A stretch of DNA of 64,000 nt from Sipunculus nudus. Lineage: Eukaryota; Annelida; Sipuncula; Golfingiida; Sipunculidae. The translations under genes and the position numbers were made by a program. Shown piece by piece: positions 32,700-46,504 of this stretch (its first letter is position 1; each line of letters starts with the position of its first letter). The notes under the pieces are model-generated. The model was not told the DNA's origin and ran no database searches. It saw only the letters and a list, made by a program, of their open reading frames with translations. The DNA lies in contig CM049315.1 in assembly GCA_026874595.1 (NCBI GenBank), positions 36,906,164-36,970,163 on the forward strand, in the 5' to 3' direction.

Positions 32700-35600
32700 C
32701 TGGTGTTTAAGTTAAGCTACCTGTCTCTGTGTGGTTTAGTTTACTGATCAGGGCAGATGACATACGACACATTTAACCGCTGCCACACCGCCTGTTGTGG
32801 AGGACATGATATCATGTAGTCTGATGTTACCGACACGCTGGCGTGAGAATAAATCAAGCCTTGATGCCTGTCAGATGATTCTTATCAGGTCTTCCAGTGT
32901 ACCTTACACTTTCCGTCTTCAGTCACGCGAACCACTCCTTGTCTAAGCATGTAGAGTACAAAAAAAGCTTTTGATGGCGGAAATAAAAGTTTCCTCTTTA
33001 CAGGTGCACAATAAGTTTCCAAGTATAGTCTGAAATAAGATCATATTTCAACATGTTGTGACACCGACATTTTGATACTAATGTTTCCATAGCCATGATA
33101 ACCGTACACGTTTGAACACGGGATTGAATAAAATCACTACAGGTGGTAATTTGAGCATTAGGGGGCATTGTTTAGAGCGTTTTACTCCCAAAAGGAGGTT
33201 ATTTTTTCAACCGTGTCTGTTTCTTTGTTTGGTGGTTTGTTTGTTTGTCCTTTTTGCAGAATGACGCAACAAATTAAATAACCGATTTAATTTCCAAGAA
33301 TAGTTTACTGTTGGTATACTACCCAAGGAAGACCCCCCCCCCCCCCCCCCACACACACACATAAAATTAAGTTGTGAATCAAACAGGGTTATAGACCCTA
33401 AAGCTGTTTGATTAACAGTTTGAATATCAAGTCACACCTTGGCATACAGTCCACAGTCTAGGAGATATGCATAACATAATGTTACTGAAAGCTCCTTTTC
33501 CTATCTTTCATAACACAAAGACCATTTGTCTAACGTTTGTCTTTATCCTCAGTTTTCAGAAAATTCAAAGCTTCTTCCATGAACACATGCCCTGCTGACA
33601 ATGTGTATATGGAAAGGAAGCTGTGTAACATATCTTAATAATGTATAACTGATCTGACCTAAGGTAGCAAGTAGCAGGGGAATATGACTTTCCCGCATTA
33701 TCATGTGACGGAATAAGAAATGGGGCGAATAAGCTTGAAGTGCAGTGAATAATACAGATGGCACCCAGAAGATTTCGATAAATTTTACTTGTCATACAAA
33801 TGCATAAATGTAAATTAAACTACGCATGATTTTCGCCGAATTAAATACAATTCAAGTATAAGCAGTATATTACATAATATGTGTGTAAGTCTGCACGATT
33901 GATTCGGGATAAAATATAAATAGTTACCCTTCTAATGCTTACATATATTGAGTAAAATATCATTGAGTTTATATAAATACCTTATCATTTTACAAGCTAG
34001 TCCTCCCTCAAACCATAACACACCTCCGGACCTGATCTACCATCTATATTATAACTGACGGTGCCACTAAATCGTTGTCACACAAATCCTATCTGGCAAC
34101 GCTTTGGAAATCCCCGTTTTTGGTCTTAAAATGTCCCGTATCGATGCTAATAAAGTGTGTCCTGGGCGGGGTAGAGGGTTAATTTGCATATTACCCCATA
34201 AATTCTGAGGAATTTTACATTATTCGGGATATTTAGCGAAGGGTCTATCGCAGCGCCATCTATCAGAAATTACTCCAGTGTATTCAGTTCGTAGATACCC
34301 CATCACACTCAATGCCGGTTGGGGGCTCGCAGACCTATCCCAACTCAGGAATGCTGAATATAGTAGTTTTAATAACTGAGGGAGAAATGGTAAAAAGGTT
34401 CAAGTGTCCCTCCACCATGGAAGGAGTCCCTAAGTAATGAGGATAAAACAGGTTGAAAGCAAATGATGTACAAAAAAGATACCTAGATCACCCCCCCCCC
34501 CCCGGGAGTGGTCCCTATTGAGGTTAAAAAGGCTGAAAATAAGAGGTGCAACCTTAAAATATAACATCCATAACACAAACTCCCTGTATCAGTAGACATG
34601 CAGCTGTGGTGATATTATTATAAGGACGCATGAGCCATAAATGATTCGGGTATTGTGATAGGTATAAGTCACGCTTCAAAGCTTTTCTACTGAGCGCTTT
34701 TTTTTATGTTTTTACATCGTTATTGTAACTTTCCGGTATATAGGGGTCTAGATTTTGCACTTCCAGGACACATTCATTGAAATTGTATCCGTGCCTGTAT
34801 AATCTAGTACGTCATCGCATTTTCCTGTTGAATTCATCCACTATCACGCTTCAGATCAAATGTACAACACCAGATATTGCATTGGATCCCTATGGGTTAA
34901 ATGTATAGGGAAAACCTGAACACGAGAGATGCCAGTAGTCATTTTACACCTACGGTCAATAAAGTGAGACAATGTTATGTTGTCATCTGTACGTGTAAAT
35001 GCTTTCGCTTGTCTGTCGGACTTTTTGTTGGTCTGTACTCTTTGCCTTCCCTAAAGACGTTTGGGGGGATGGTTAACTTTTCATCCTTTTCAGAGCATTT
35101 GTGTATTTGTGTGTTTTTGTGTGATTGCTAATGCACTCTCAAACGGAATCTTATGAAATTTTCAGGGCCTTTCCTGAATTGGCAAATGATGAATCGGTTA
35201 GATTTTGGTGTGGATCCGGCATGTGAAGGAATATTCACAAATGTAGAGTCACTTATGCACGAATAGGCCGAATAAGTGAATGGCGGAGGTTTGGATGCGT
35301 TAGAGTGCAGATTTCTAGATGTTTGTGTAATGCAGGTGAATGATCACCTGATGATCGGGTCGCATCCCGTGAAACAAACTGTTGTGAATTAAAAGGTAAT
35401 GTTTTTCTTCAGAGTTATATATATATATATATAGTGTAAAGGAATCCTTACAGTCTAAAAAAATACAAGGTACACAAGTGAGTCATGCACGTAATGCATG
35501 GTATGACTGTTTAACTAAGTATTTGGTTTCCACTCAATGAATATGAATGTATTAATAAGATCTCAGCTCTGTCAATAGTGGTAACCAAACACATGTAAAA

Positions 35601-38600
35601 GGGTGAATTATATTTAATATTGACAGATCGTTACGGATCCGACCCTGGTGAAGGACAAATCTAGCATAAACAAGTATAAAAACGTGTTTTTAGGACAGAG
35701 TATGGGAATGTGTGTTTCAGAGAACGAGGTGAACGCCTTTGTGTGTTTGAGATAGCTCGTATTAGCATTCAATAAACCCTTGCAGGGACCAACCCGTCGC
35801 AGTGAACAAATCGAGTGCTTCCTTGTGTACAGTAGGCCTAGTTTTTGACGGTGACACAAATGTATTACAATGTCGGGTTATGTTAGGTGAAAGCATCGGG
35901 GAATAGTGGGATATGGTCAGGGAAACGTAGTTAATAATATAAATATTGTTGTGTTTATTGTTGTCAATGGTTGTGTTTGTCAGTGGATTGGTTTGTTTAT
36001 GCATCATGTAAAGTAACATCCTAGGGTACAGTTTGTTATAATAAGCTGACGGAGGATGCTGGAGGCGGACTGTTGGTCGAGTTCCACGTTAGGACGTTTT
36101 ATTGGTCAGAGTGTTTATTAGACTTCGTATTTTTGGAAGTACGAGCAATTTGACGGCTGACGAAAGCCAAAGAATTGTTGAAGAATTGTATTGTGTATTT
36201 GGAGCCAATCTACGGCGGAGAAGGCCAATTCTTGGACGTGATAAGAATTAACCCCGTTTGTTGTACCCCTAGACTTTGAGTGACTTTTCTGGATTTCTGC
36301 GTGAAATATATGTGAAAGATATTCTGCGAAATATATGTCCGTTGCGTGGGTGGTGTGATATACGGCGACAGTCAAAATGTGCTGTCCCTCAGTCGCTTTG
36401 TCTATACCCTGCACGGGAGCACCAATACTGGGCACAGGGATCTAGCAACACGTGTTTCACTAACTATACGCATAATTAAACAGATTCAATTTTTTATCAA
36501 AGCATATTTCGTGAGTTGTATTCTTTTGTCACAATTCATTCATTTGATATCAGATAAGGAACTGACGCTCGATTGAACAAGCCGTTATCAATTAATAATT
36601 TTTATTTTACTTGCGGACTTAGGACTGTGGCTGATTCTATCTCGTGCTGTTTGCGATCACTTAACGTGTCCTCTGCTGATACTCCATCCTTCTCATCTCA
36701 CGCGAGCACTAGGCGAACTACAAACGAGGAAGTGGTGTTTTATCAGTATAAGCTCAGGTAACTACCTGTACCTGTAATTACTTCGTTTCATCGTTCCTGT
36801 ACTTTATAATTTCATGTATAAATATAGGTTGTTCTGTCATGGTGCACCGGTGTATGTCCTGCGAACATCTGCAGATTAAAATATACCGCATTCAGTCACT
36901 ACCAGCGCATTACCAGGTGTTTATCTGATTAAAATGTAGCGCCATTTCAGCCATCTTATAGTCCATGGATATAAAAGAGTCTACGACCACCGTTAAGACC
37001 GTCACGTTAGGCTTACCAGCTCAGTATAAATGTCTCCCGAGTTGCTTTGTCTATTTATTAAAAATTCTGACTTTGTTCAGAATAAGGTTTTGTTTAAACA
37101 CCCACTAAAACACAGAGAAATTAAAAGAAAAACACAATTTCCAATTCCGTTTAGCGACGACTTAAAAATACCACCTGTTCACGGTTCCGATTCTTTTTCT
37201 TTTTTTTTTTTGCTCTTTATACAAGACTTCGCTTCAACGAAATCCTCGAAAATGTTTGTGTCTTAGACGTGTTACTGTATATAACGCGTGCCGTGAAATA
37301 TGATCATGTGATAGACATGGAGACGTTACAGATGCATGCCCGATGATTATCTTACGGATAAATGGATCCACACAAACCCATAGACGCACGTGTATTGATT
37401 ATTCATTCTTACAGTGAATAAGTGCAACGAATAACCTCTCCTGCTGGATCACTATGACGCCTAAATCATAATGCCCCATTATTATATTTATATATATGTA
37501 ATTTAAACAAATATAACAAGCACAACACGCTTATTGTTTATATGGGATCATATATGCGCTCTTAAAACTGTACTTATTTTCGTTTAATGTTAAGGGGACG
37601 ATCTGGGAAATCCCAAGTAGTGTCTGTAACAAGTACAAGTAAACATACTTACTTCCCAAGGAAACCCGTCCTTTGTACGCCCGTCATGAATGTGACCTAA
37701 GTTCTTGTACAATGGTACTGTCATACATGTCATACCTTGCTAGACAGCCGGGATTATGCGTTTATTTTATTCCGTGCAGGACAAACATGTCACGACTGGG
37801 ATGTCTTACGTTTGCAACTTTAATGCCCACGGTTTGCCGGTCTATGTGTAGCACAAGTGAGGATCGATGCGTATGAACGTGACGTGTACGTGGTGTGCGT
37901 GTCAGGGCTGTACCTTCCCCCGGGACATTGCTCCTAAGGCCATAAACACTAGACATTTACTCCTGAATTTTATCCCTTTGGAAAAACACCCCCTGGACAT
38001 TTATCGCCCGAGATAAATACCCTCCGGATATTTACCCCGCATTATAAAATACCCTGGAATATTATCGCCGGACATTCCCTTACTTTTGCCTAGTAATATG
38101 TACAAATCATAATTCTTTTTCGAGTTTAAAATGGTGTTGATTATATTCTGTGCGGGACAAGCATGTCAACATTGAACATTTTATTGAACTGACCGTTGCA
38201 GCAATGATGTTTATTTTCCAATGTGTAGTATATTCCATCCTCAATTTCGGTGAACATTTTATAACGGTTTGTTTTAATCACCAAATTGCAAGATCTCATA
38301 CATTTGTTATTTATTCCTTAGGTATGTGTTAAGCTGATACTGTGGCGGTATTTTTATAATGCTCGCAACCTGTAATTTGTAAGTGTGTAATGCTTTATTA
38401 TGCTTGTGAATTAACAGTCTAGAAAATGGTTATCAAAATGAGGCGCATAGATTTACTAGGGTAAGCTATGCATTTTGGTGTTATAAATGAAAACAGCTTT
38501 TCTCTTGTAATTTGTCTTGTCTATGGGGAATACTCAAATTGTCCATTGTCCGAACAAGGTTTTCCGGATGTAACCAGTAGCTGAACCCAAGACGGATTTT

Positions 38601-40470
38601 CCACCGAAACCAGAAGTACGTCCTTGTGCTTCGGCTCATAAAACAGAGAAATACCTCTCTCGATCTAAAGTAATCAAGCATACTGTTTTAGCAACAGCGA
38701 CAAGGTGCCTCTGTGAATCCTAAATCACTTCTTACCTGCTAAGTACTGACAACCAGCGCACACAATGTTGGGATATGTTCTGAAAGGGACAAAACTCACA
38801 AAAAGTGCTTGATGGTCACTCCTATGACTTACAGAAAGAAAGGAAGGCAACAGTTCTTTAAAGATAAATAAAAGATAATTTTGTAGGGTTTATAGTATTT
38901 TCTGTTATATATGAGTTGTTATATTTAACTTAAAAAAGTTATCCATCATTTTCATACTACACAGTATGTGGCCACTATTCTATCACAGGCCTTGATTCAG
39001 GCCAAAGCAATTGCACTAATCAAATGACTCGCGTATGGTCGTTTTATGCTGCTGCTGGTGACTGCCGGGTGCTGGCTCCAGACGCCGTGTGAACAGTATA
39101 TTGTTTACATTCTGGATTTTATTTTCAAAACAAGCAAGTATTACCGACCCCTGACACCCCCCCCCCCCCCCCCCCCCGGACATGTAATATGAACTGAGAA
39201 AACTTCCTTTGTCATAGCACAATATATTTAAACCACACCTGGACGTTTTTCAAATAATTGTTAATGACGTTCCTGTAAGAATGTTTGTGCTTGAAAAGAA
39301 AGTCCCCGAGGGGTATGAAAAAGACGTAACTGGAACTTATTCAGTCAAGTAGGGGTCATGACGTTCACAACTCAGATATAATTGATAAGGTTTACTATAT
39401 TCTGCACTGCATAATCATGAGGCTTCACGAATATTGCATACTTGCTAAAAGTTTATGGTGAATTACTTCATGTGTGAATACAGTGAAGTCTCTAGAAGGG
39501 CACATTCACAAGGCCACTATGGTAGTGCATATTTATACACCAACAAACCACACTCATTAAAGGACACGAACACTGGTATAAACAAATTTAATATTTAAGT
39601 GTTTAATATTTAAGTGTTTAATATACATTCCTTTGGATGAATAAAAACTTTTAACTAGGGTGTGTTTAACTATCCATAGGTGGAGACATTTGTTTTTTGC
39701 ATTATTATTCTTGTTCCTATTATAATTAATAATGTTATTATTATTATTATTCTGTCACTTTTTATCCGAATTAATTGATACTTATCTATGACGTAACTTA
39801 CAATGATCCAATTACTTTGACCCAGTTTCAATGACCTTGACATATATTTTAAAGTCTCATGTAGGAAACGTGCATTTTGTTCATTTCGATTGTCGCCTTA
39901 TCTATGACAGGCACATTAAAAATGGATTAAAATGTCAGGATAAAAAGTAGTGATGACCATTTCTATGCCCAAATATGATATTGCGGAAAGATATGAGACA
40001 GGTGACTCAGCACTTTTCTGGAAGGTCGCATTTCCAATTTTAACACACCTGCCAATTACCGCGTTAAAGTACAGAAGCAAATTTGGTAGCGATATTTTAA
40101 TATTTCTGTCTTACGAAAGCGTGACGTCAAGCTGCTCGTCTTGTTTGTGAAACTCATGGACATAATAATCCATGTATTTCCTGTATTGCCAAACTGTAGT
40201 TCAAACTTATTTTATTACAAAATAAAAATAAGTGGGTCTGTGTGGTCAAAGGTCAAGGTCAAATAAAAGGGTAAAATGTAGATGGCTAATCTTTATTAAC
40301 TACTAAAGTTTTCAAGTTTTATACAACTTTTGCAGTTAACAAGGATATGCCGTTTTACATATTATAAATAGTTTTTAATTTGCATCACAGGCTCTTATGT
40401 TCCGTAACTTCTGATCATTTCCGAAGGTATTACACCCACAACTTTGTGAATCTTAAAAAAAGACGCCTTT
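32700..40470. other. Non-coding spacer with minor repeats
   Basis: No exon or RNA gene supported. Minor items: C18 followed by (AC)n at 33333-33360; a CTCF-like AGCGCCATCTATCA at 34252-34265; C13 at 34491-34503; a short (TA)n near 35417; a degenerate repeat of about 30 bp at 37950-38080 (CTGGACATTTATCGCC..ATAAATACC type); C21 at 39157-39177; a 16-bp duplication near 39597. Confidence 0.4.
37950..38080. repeat. Degenerate repeat, about 30 bp, four copies
   Basis: 'TGGACATTTATCGCC', 'CGGATATTTACCCC', 'TGGAATATTATCGCC' and 'CGGACATTC' alternate with 'ATAAATACC' and 'ATAAAATACC'. This is a small decayed minisatellite. Confidence 0.5.
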
Positions 40471-40712
40471 TTACAACAATGTCAACTTTTTTTTTTCGTT
40501 TTTTTATTACCAAAACAAATACACAGACATAAATTGACAACACTGTGCATACGAAGTATGCAATAATATACATAAACAACAAACACATACATTATTCTCC
40601 TAAATCTATCCACAGGTGTCTATCTGTGTAATGACACCTATGTTTCACCGGAGTTTAAAACATGGTGCCAAACAAAAAAAAACATTAAAGGCATAATAAA
40701 TACATATATTTC

Positions 40713-43700
40713 TTAATCCAGTAAACCAGATAATGGTTTCCATTTAACTGCATGTTGTTGTATTTTACCTCTGTTCAATGCTATATTCTTCTCTATGTTA
40801 AACACATCTTTTAAATACTGTTTAAACTTTATCATTATTGGGGTTTTCTTTCTTACCTCTGCATACATAAATATGTCTCTTAACAAGTAATGTTACAAAA
40901 TTCAACCAAGTGGCTTCATAAGATCCTAATAAAATATTTTCCAAAGCCCAAGTGAATGTGGGCTGAACAGAATTATTCTTTTTCAAAAATATAAGAACCT
41001 TATCCCATAATAGTTTTGAGAAGCAACATTCCCAGAAAACATGTATTAATGTTTCCTTTTCATTTTTACAAAATGTACATTCATCAAAATTTAATTTTTT
41101 AATCTTATGTAGAAATGGATTTAATGTAATTCTGCGGTGTATTTTTTCGGAACTGAAATATTCGGAGTTTTACTGAAATATACGTACTGTATATATGGGA
41201 AAATCCTCTGTTTAACTTTCCGTCTGATGTTAAATTCAACTCTTCTGTCCATTTTTGGATTATATTAAATGGAGCTTCTTTATGTAATCTGATGAAATCT
41301 GAATATATAAACCTTACTACTTTTTCTTTCTGTATTAGTCTATCAACAGTAGATACATGGTCTGTATAGTCTGTCCACTGCCTATTATGGCTGAGTATTT
41401 CTTTCCATGATACAGGAATTGCACTAATGGGACCTAGATAGCTTATTATATCAATTTGGACATTAAATTTGTGGCATACCTCTTCATGAGTCAGCCACTT
41501 CATTCTGGAATCTTCTAATTTTATAATATCAGCAATATATTTTATACCCAGTATAAGTTTTTAAAGTAAATGACATTATTGTCTCTTCTTATATGCGAGT
41601 TAAACCACAACATTTGATTTAATATATCTACACAAGTATTTAGAGTGTGATAGTTGAAAATACACCAAGATTTTAAAACATCTTCCCAAAATACAGATGG
41701 CAAGCAAAATATAATTTTATAATCTTCAGGTGATAAATTACAAAGAAAAGACTCCTCACCCATTTTAAGAATACTACATACCATGTCTCTAAAATTATCA
41801 TTCCTTGGTTTGAGCAGAAGGCGTTTAATCCAAGAGATTTTAAAGGAATTATTATAAGTTGATAAGTGGACCATACTTAATCCACCTTGGTCTATTGGTG
41901 CAATTATAATTTTCCTTTTAATAAGTTCTCTTCCCTTGCCCCATATGAAATTGAAGAATATTTTTTCAATTTGTCCAACTATATGTTTCGGGGGTGAAGG
42001 AAGTACAGAGAACAAATAACTGAACTGAGAAATTAATAAGCTTTTAATCAATGTGATTTTGCCCATAATTGTAATATTCCTCCATATCCATGAAGATATA
42101 ATATTTTTAATATTTTCAATCTTAGGTTTATAATTTAATTCTATTATGTTTCTCAGTGAAGGTGTCACAGTGATCCCTAACACATTAATTTGATGATCAC
42201 ACCAATTAAAGGCCTAAGTTAATTATTTCGTTTTTCTCATGATATATTTCATCTGTCATAGGCATGACCACGCACTTTTCTAAATTAATTTTTAAACCCG
42301 ATATGTTTTTGAAGTCGTTAAAAGATTTTTAAAATTTCTTTTATACTTTTTATGTTTGTGGTGAAAAGAACAGTGTCATCTGCATATTGTGATAATTTTA
42401 ATACATTATTTTTTATGTTGATACCATTTATATTCTCATTTGACCGAATTATTTTTGCCAGTATGAACAGATATGGTGATAATGGACAGCCTTGCCTAAC
42501 TCCCCTACCTATTTTGAAAAATTTAGAAAAGTTCCCATTGTTTATAACACAACTCGAAATGTCATTATATAGAACTTTTATCATTGATATAATTTTTATG
42601 TCAAAATTCATAAATTCCAATATTTTATATATGTAATCCCATTCTAAAAAACAAATGCCTTTTCAAAATCCATGGCAATGAGAAAAGCTTTTTTGTTATT
42701 GTAATTCAAGTAATTAATCAAGTTTATTATTTTGTTTATATTCTCCCCAATATATCTGCCAGACAAAAATCCTATCTGGTCTTCATGAACCAGAGCAGGT
42801 ATTATCTGTTTTAATCTATTTGCTATACATTTGGATATTATTTTATAGTCACAATTTAATAAAGTCAGTGGTCTCCAGTTTTTTAAATGAGTTAAATTCT
42901 TTCCTTTCTTTGGCAACAGGCTTATTATTCCCTGTTTTTGAGTTAAAGATGAAGATCCCGTCTCAAAACTAAAATTTATACTTTCTAGGAAATATTTTTT
43001 AAGGTCTGACCAAAAGAATTTGTAGAATTCTACTTGAAATCCATCATTTCCTGGAGACTTTCTATTTGTAAATGATTTTAAGCTATTTAATACTTCTAAT
43101 TCTGATAATACTGCTGGCCATGTGTGTATTTCAGTATGTCTGATATCAATGTTATGTTTAAATATCAATTTTTCAAAATTTCTAATGTCATGATTTATGT
43201 CAGAGCTATATAATTTTTCAAAAAAAAGTTGTTCTTCTTGTAATATATCTGAAGGCTTATTTATTACCTTTCCATTTATATTTAGTTTTGTAAGAACTTT
43301 CATGTTGTAGTTTCGTCTTTCTAAATTTAAGAAATATTTGGTTGATTTCTCTCCCTCCTCATACCATCTGGCGTTACTTCTAATGGTTGCACCTTTAGTT
43401 TTCTCTTCAACCAATTTATCTAAATTTTCTTCCAGTTCTTTAATTTGCTTATTTATTAATTCATCATTTCTGGTTGATTTCTCTCCCTCCTCATACCATC
43501 TGGCCTTACTTCTAATGATTGCACCTTTAGTTTTCTCTTCAACCAATTTATCTAAATTTTCTTCCAGTTCTTTAATTTGCTTATTTATTAATTCATCATT
43601 TTTGGTTGATTTCTCTCCCTCCTCATAACATCTGGCCTTACTTCTAATGATTGCACCTTTAGTTTTCTCTTCAACCAATTTATCTGAATTTTCTTCCAGT

Positions 43701-44710
43701 TCTTTAATTTGCTTATTTATTAATTCATCATTTTTGTAATTACAACTTTTCAGTTCTGTTATTTTTCTTCTATCTCTGATATATCACAATTAGTCCTTTT
43801 TTGTTTTATATGACTGTGTTCTATGCAAGTTCTCCTTATTGCCATTTTAATAGTTTCCCAAAGTAGTGTTGGTGTGGCTTCATTATTTTCTTTCACAGTA
43901 TTCTTAATGCACAATTTAATCTTTTCTACACATTCCATATCTTTTAATAGAGATAAATTAAATTTCCAAAATCCTATTCTTCTTTTAATTTGAAATGGCT
44001 GAAAACATATATCTACTGCCATATGATCAGATTTATATCCTGGTAAAATCTGGGCATTTTTTATGGAGGACAACAAACCTTTTGTAATTAAAAAATAGTC
44101 TGATCTACTCCCCACATATTTCGGATTCTGTCTTGACCAAGTGTATTGCTTTTTGATTGGGTTTAAGTGACGCCATATATCCACTAAATCTAATTCTGAA
44201 ATAAATTCTTTTTCTAATATATTTGCATTGCAGGATTTAGGGTGTATACATTTAGTTTTATCTAATTTAGGATCTAAAATCTTGTTCCATTCACCACCTA
44301 TTATGTTGTTTTCATTGCTACTATTATTTAATTTTTCAAAAAGACTGCTGAAAATATTGGTATCGAACCTGTTTGGGCCATAGACATTTGTAAGGTTTAT
44401 TTTTAATTCTCCAATAGTAATGTCTAAGCTAATTATTCGACCTTCTAGATCTTTGTAAACACTTTGGATTTTATGAGATATTTTATTTTTTATCAATATA
44501 GCTACCCCTCTGGAGTTAGATGAGCCATGATTAAATATTAGTATGTCCCGATTCAGCTCTCCATTGTTGTTCAGTTTCTGGGGTGCTGTGAGTTTCTTGA
44601 AGTAATATGATTTCATGTTTTTTATTTTGCAACCAATAAAAAAGTTGACGTCGTTTGGAATAATTGTTAAGACCTCTTATATTCAAAGACAAAATGTAAA
44701 TTTCACTCAT
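40713..44710 (-). pseudogene. LINE ORF2: endonuclease and reverse transcriptase, frameshifted
   Basis: The start ATG is at 44710. In order: APE endonuclease with 'LQETH' near the start and 'SDH' near the end; 'GGEWN' stands where GGDFN is usual. Next come a helical linker triplicated at 43337-43732, the reverse transcriptase with 'RQGCPLSPYLF' and YADD (42375-42386), the thumb, and a C-x2-C-x8-H-x4-C zinc motif near 41.05-41.10 kb. The stop is at 40713-40715. About seven frameshifts (near 44535, 43760, 42647, 42330, 42210, 41560 and 41145) all fall in short A or T runs. The copy is therefore inactive as written, or carries assembly indels. Confidence 0.85.
43337..43732 (-). repeat. In-frame 132-bp triplication in LINE ORF2
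   Basis: Three adjacent 132-bp copies encode a 44-residue helical segment that includes 'INKQIKELEENLDKL' and 'ARWYEEGEKSTK'. It normally occurs once, just before the 'YFLNLE' motif between endonuclease and reverse transcriptase. Copies differ by a few substitutions. Confidence 0.9.
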
Positions 44711-45485
44711 AATTGATGATGATCAAAATATTCTGTTGAGAAAATGATTGTGTATGACCCTCACCAACAGGTGGTGGAATTAATATCCTGAACCTATTTT
44801 GTCTGCAAATGGTTTAAATAGTTAATCCCCTGTAAATAGAATATTAACAGATATATTAGTATTTTTCTTTTTATATATGTTCAAATAGCATCTATATGAA
44901 TTTACTGAAAGTTCCTTGAGGTTACATATCACATTACTCAGTAATTTACTGTTTGTACCGTTCAATTTGAAAGATGTCCATTCGTGTTGAATAACTCGAG
45001 CTCGATGACCTTGGGTTCGGCACTGTTCGTTTACCCAATTTATATTAAACCTTTGATTTACAAATAGACACACAACAATCAACATAAAATAACATATAAA
45101 CATAATGACAGAGTCTATATATAACACAAATACCAAAGTCCCGGTAGCTGTAAGGCTGACGCTCACTTCGGATGCTCAGCTGGGCTCGCTGCTCATCACG
45201 TTGTTCATAATCTTTGAGTGTGGTCTCGGTTGATTTCTCGGTTACCCAGAGTTTCTCGTTTCTCCCACAATCATCAGGTGTCGTTACCATAAGCACTGAA
45301 TGTGTGCTGCTATCTTAATTGGGATACCCTTGTTACGCATGCGTAAAGTCCAGTGGCGGGAAAACTGTCGATCTCGTGGCCAGGCAAACAAAACACAGAA
45401 CCGGCATCTGACCAGTCATAATCTGTCACATGTATTATGATACTTATAATAGACGCCCTTTGTTAGGGAAATAGTAAGTGAATGT
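44711..45485 (-). other. LINE inter-ORF region, 775 bp
   Basis: Non-coding between ORF1 and ORF2, long for this class. It contains a 14-bp palindrome TTACGCATGCGTAA (45333-45346) with an NRF-1-like core. It may hold promoter-like sequence or a captured insert; neither can be decided by eye. Confidence 0.45.
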
Positions 45486-46403
45486 TCACTCGGAACCATT
45501 ATTGATTTTGACTGGCTTTCCGTCAACAAATAACTGACCATGCCAGAAACGAACCTTCTGGCCCGAATTGTATGCTGCGAGCATTTTCGGCTTGGCTTGT
45601 TGCTTTAGTGCATAATCCTTTGCGGTCAAGTCTTCAACGAACCTGAACCCCTTGTTTTGAATGATTTTCTTGGCCGTGAATAGAATGTTATTTCTGTCTG
45701 TTCTGCTGTAGAGCCTAATTAGTATTTGTCCGGGTCGTGAGCCTTTTTTTCCCACTCTATGTGCCATTTCTATTTTTTGCAATATTTGGTCCTCTGATAG
45801 GTCTCCCATAAGTTTATGTTCTGTGATAATTTTGGCCACTAAATCCCTGCAGTTTTCTTGCCAGGCATTTTCTTTCAATCCAATTAATCTTATATTCCAC
45901 TCTCTCGTGTAACGTTCTTGCTTATTGAGTTCGTCATCTAATTTTGTTTGTAGCTCTGATATTATCTTATCTTTTTCTCTGTTTGCTTGTTCTAAGTCCT
46001 CTAATTGTTTGTTTAATGATTCTGTGGTTTCACAACTTTGTGTGTGTTTGGCCATGTTTTCGTGAACAGTGCTACTCATATTTTGAACACTGTTTTCAAG
46101 TTCTGTAACTCTTTGTTTTAATTTTCTGTTTTCATCATGAAGTGTTTCTAATGAAAGAGATACTTTTGAGTCAAGGTCACTTATCTGTTTTGAGATCTCC
46201 TGTTGGACTCCTTTCATCATTAATTTCATACTGTCAATGGCCTGTTTCACAATATCCTTCATTTCTTGGGGGTCCCCTGGTGTGACGAACTGTTGACTGT
46301 CTAATTCCGAGGCTTCTGAAGGTGTTTTTTGTTGTAAATATTGGTCCATACTTGGTTCCGTGGTTTTATCCTTTGTCTTTCTGTCCTTAGTGTCTCTAGG
46401 CAT
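45486..46403 (-). CDS. LINE ORF1 protein, coiled-coil RNA-binding
   Basis: An intact 305-residue frame. The N-terminal ~60 residues are polar and disordered. A long heptad-type coiled coil follows (about residues 70-165, rich in L, E, K and Q), expected to trimerise. Then comes a basic RRM-like and C-terminal part with 'RYTREWNIRLIGLKEN' and 'AHRVGKK', features of L1-type ORF1p that coat the LINE RNA as a chaperone. The start is the first ATG after the short 5' UTR. No break is seen, unlike ORF2. Confidence 0.85.
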   Translation of the reverse strand: MPRDTKDRKTKDKTTEPSMDQYLQQKTPSEASELDSQQFVTPGDPQEMKDIVKQAIDSMKLMMKGVQQEISKQISDLDSKVSLSLETLHDENRKLKQRVTELENSVQNMSSTVHENMAKHTQSCETTESLNKQLEDLEQANREKDKIISELQTKLDDELNKQERYTREWNIRLIGLKENAWQENCRDLVAKIITEHKLMGDLSEDQILQKIEMAHRVGKKGSRPGQILIRLYSRTDRNNILFTAKKIIQNKGFRFVEDLTAKDYALKQQAKPKMLAAYNSGQKVRFWHGQLFVDGKPVKINNGSE

Positions 46404-46504
46404 ATTTCACCCGTTTAAGTCCACAAAATTTGAATTCGATACGCTGCCAGCTGTGACCACTTCTACCCTATTCGGCCATGTTACCGGAAGTCAATGTCAA
46501 CTTT

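Larger units (their letters stand above)
40490..46491 (-). mobile_element. Near full-length L1/Tx1-like LINE
   Basis: The element reads on the minus strand: short 5' UTR, ORF1 (46403-45486), inter-ORF region, ORF2 (44710-40713), short 3' UTR and A-tail. Identical 13-bp sequences CAATGTCAACTTT flank it (40477-40489 and 46492-46504), the target duplication of target-primed reverse transcription. ORF1 coiled coil plus an APE endonuclease and YADD reverse transcriptase place it in the L1/Tx1 group; the exact clade needs a tree. Confidence 0.9.

Noticed and set aside
32521-32715. Open frame with a poly(IY) and (RE) tract
   Set aside because: Translation of the (TA)n(GA)n microsatellite.
36250-37270. 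Possible small genes in the overlapping 60-105 codon frames
   Set aside because: Composition, lack of splice or domain evidence, and overlap on both strands indicate chance frames.
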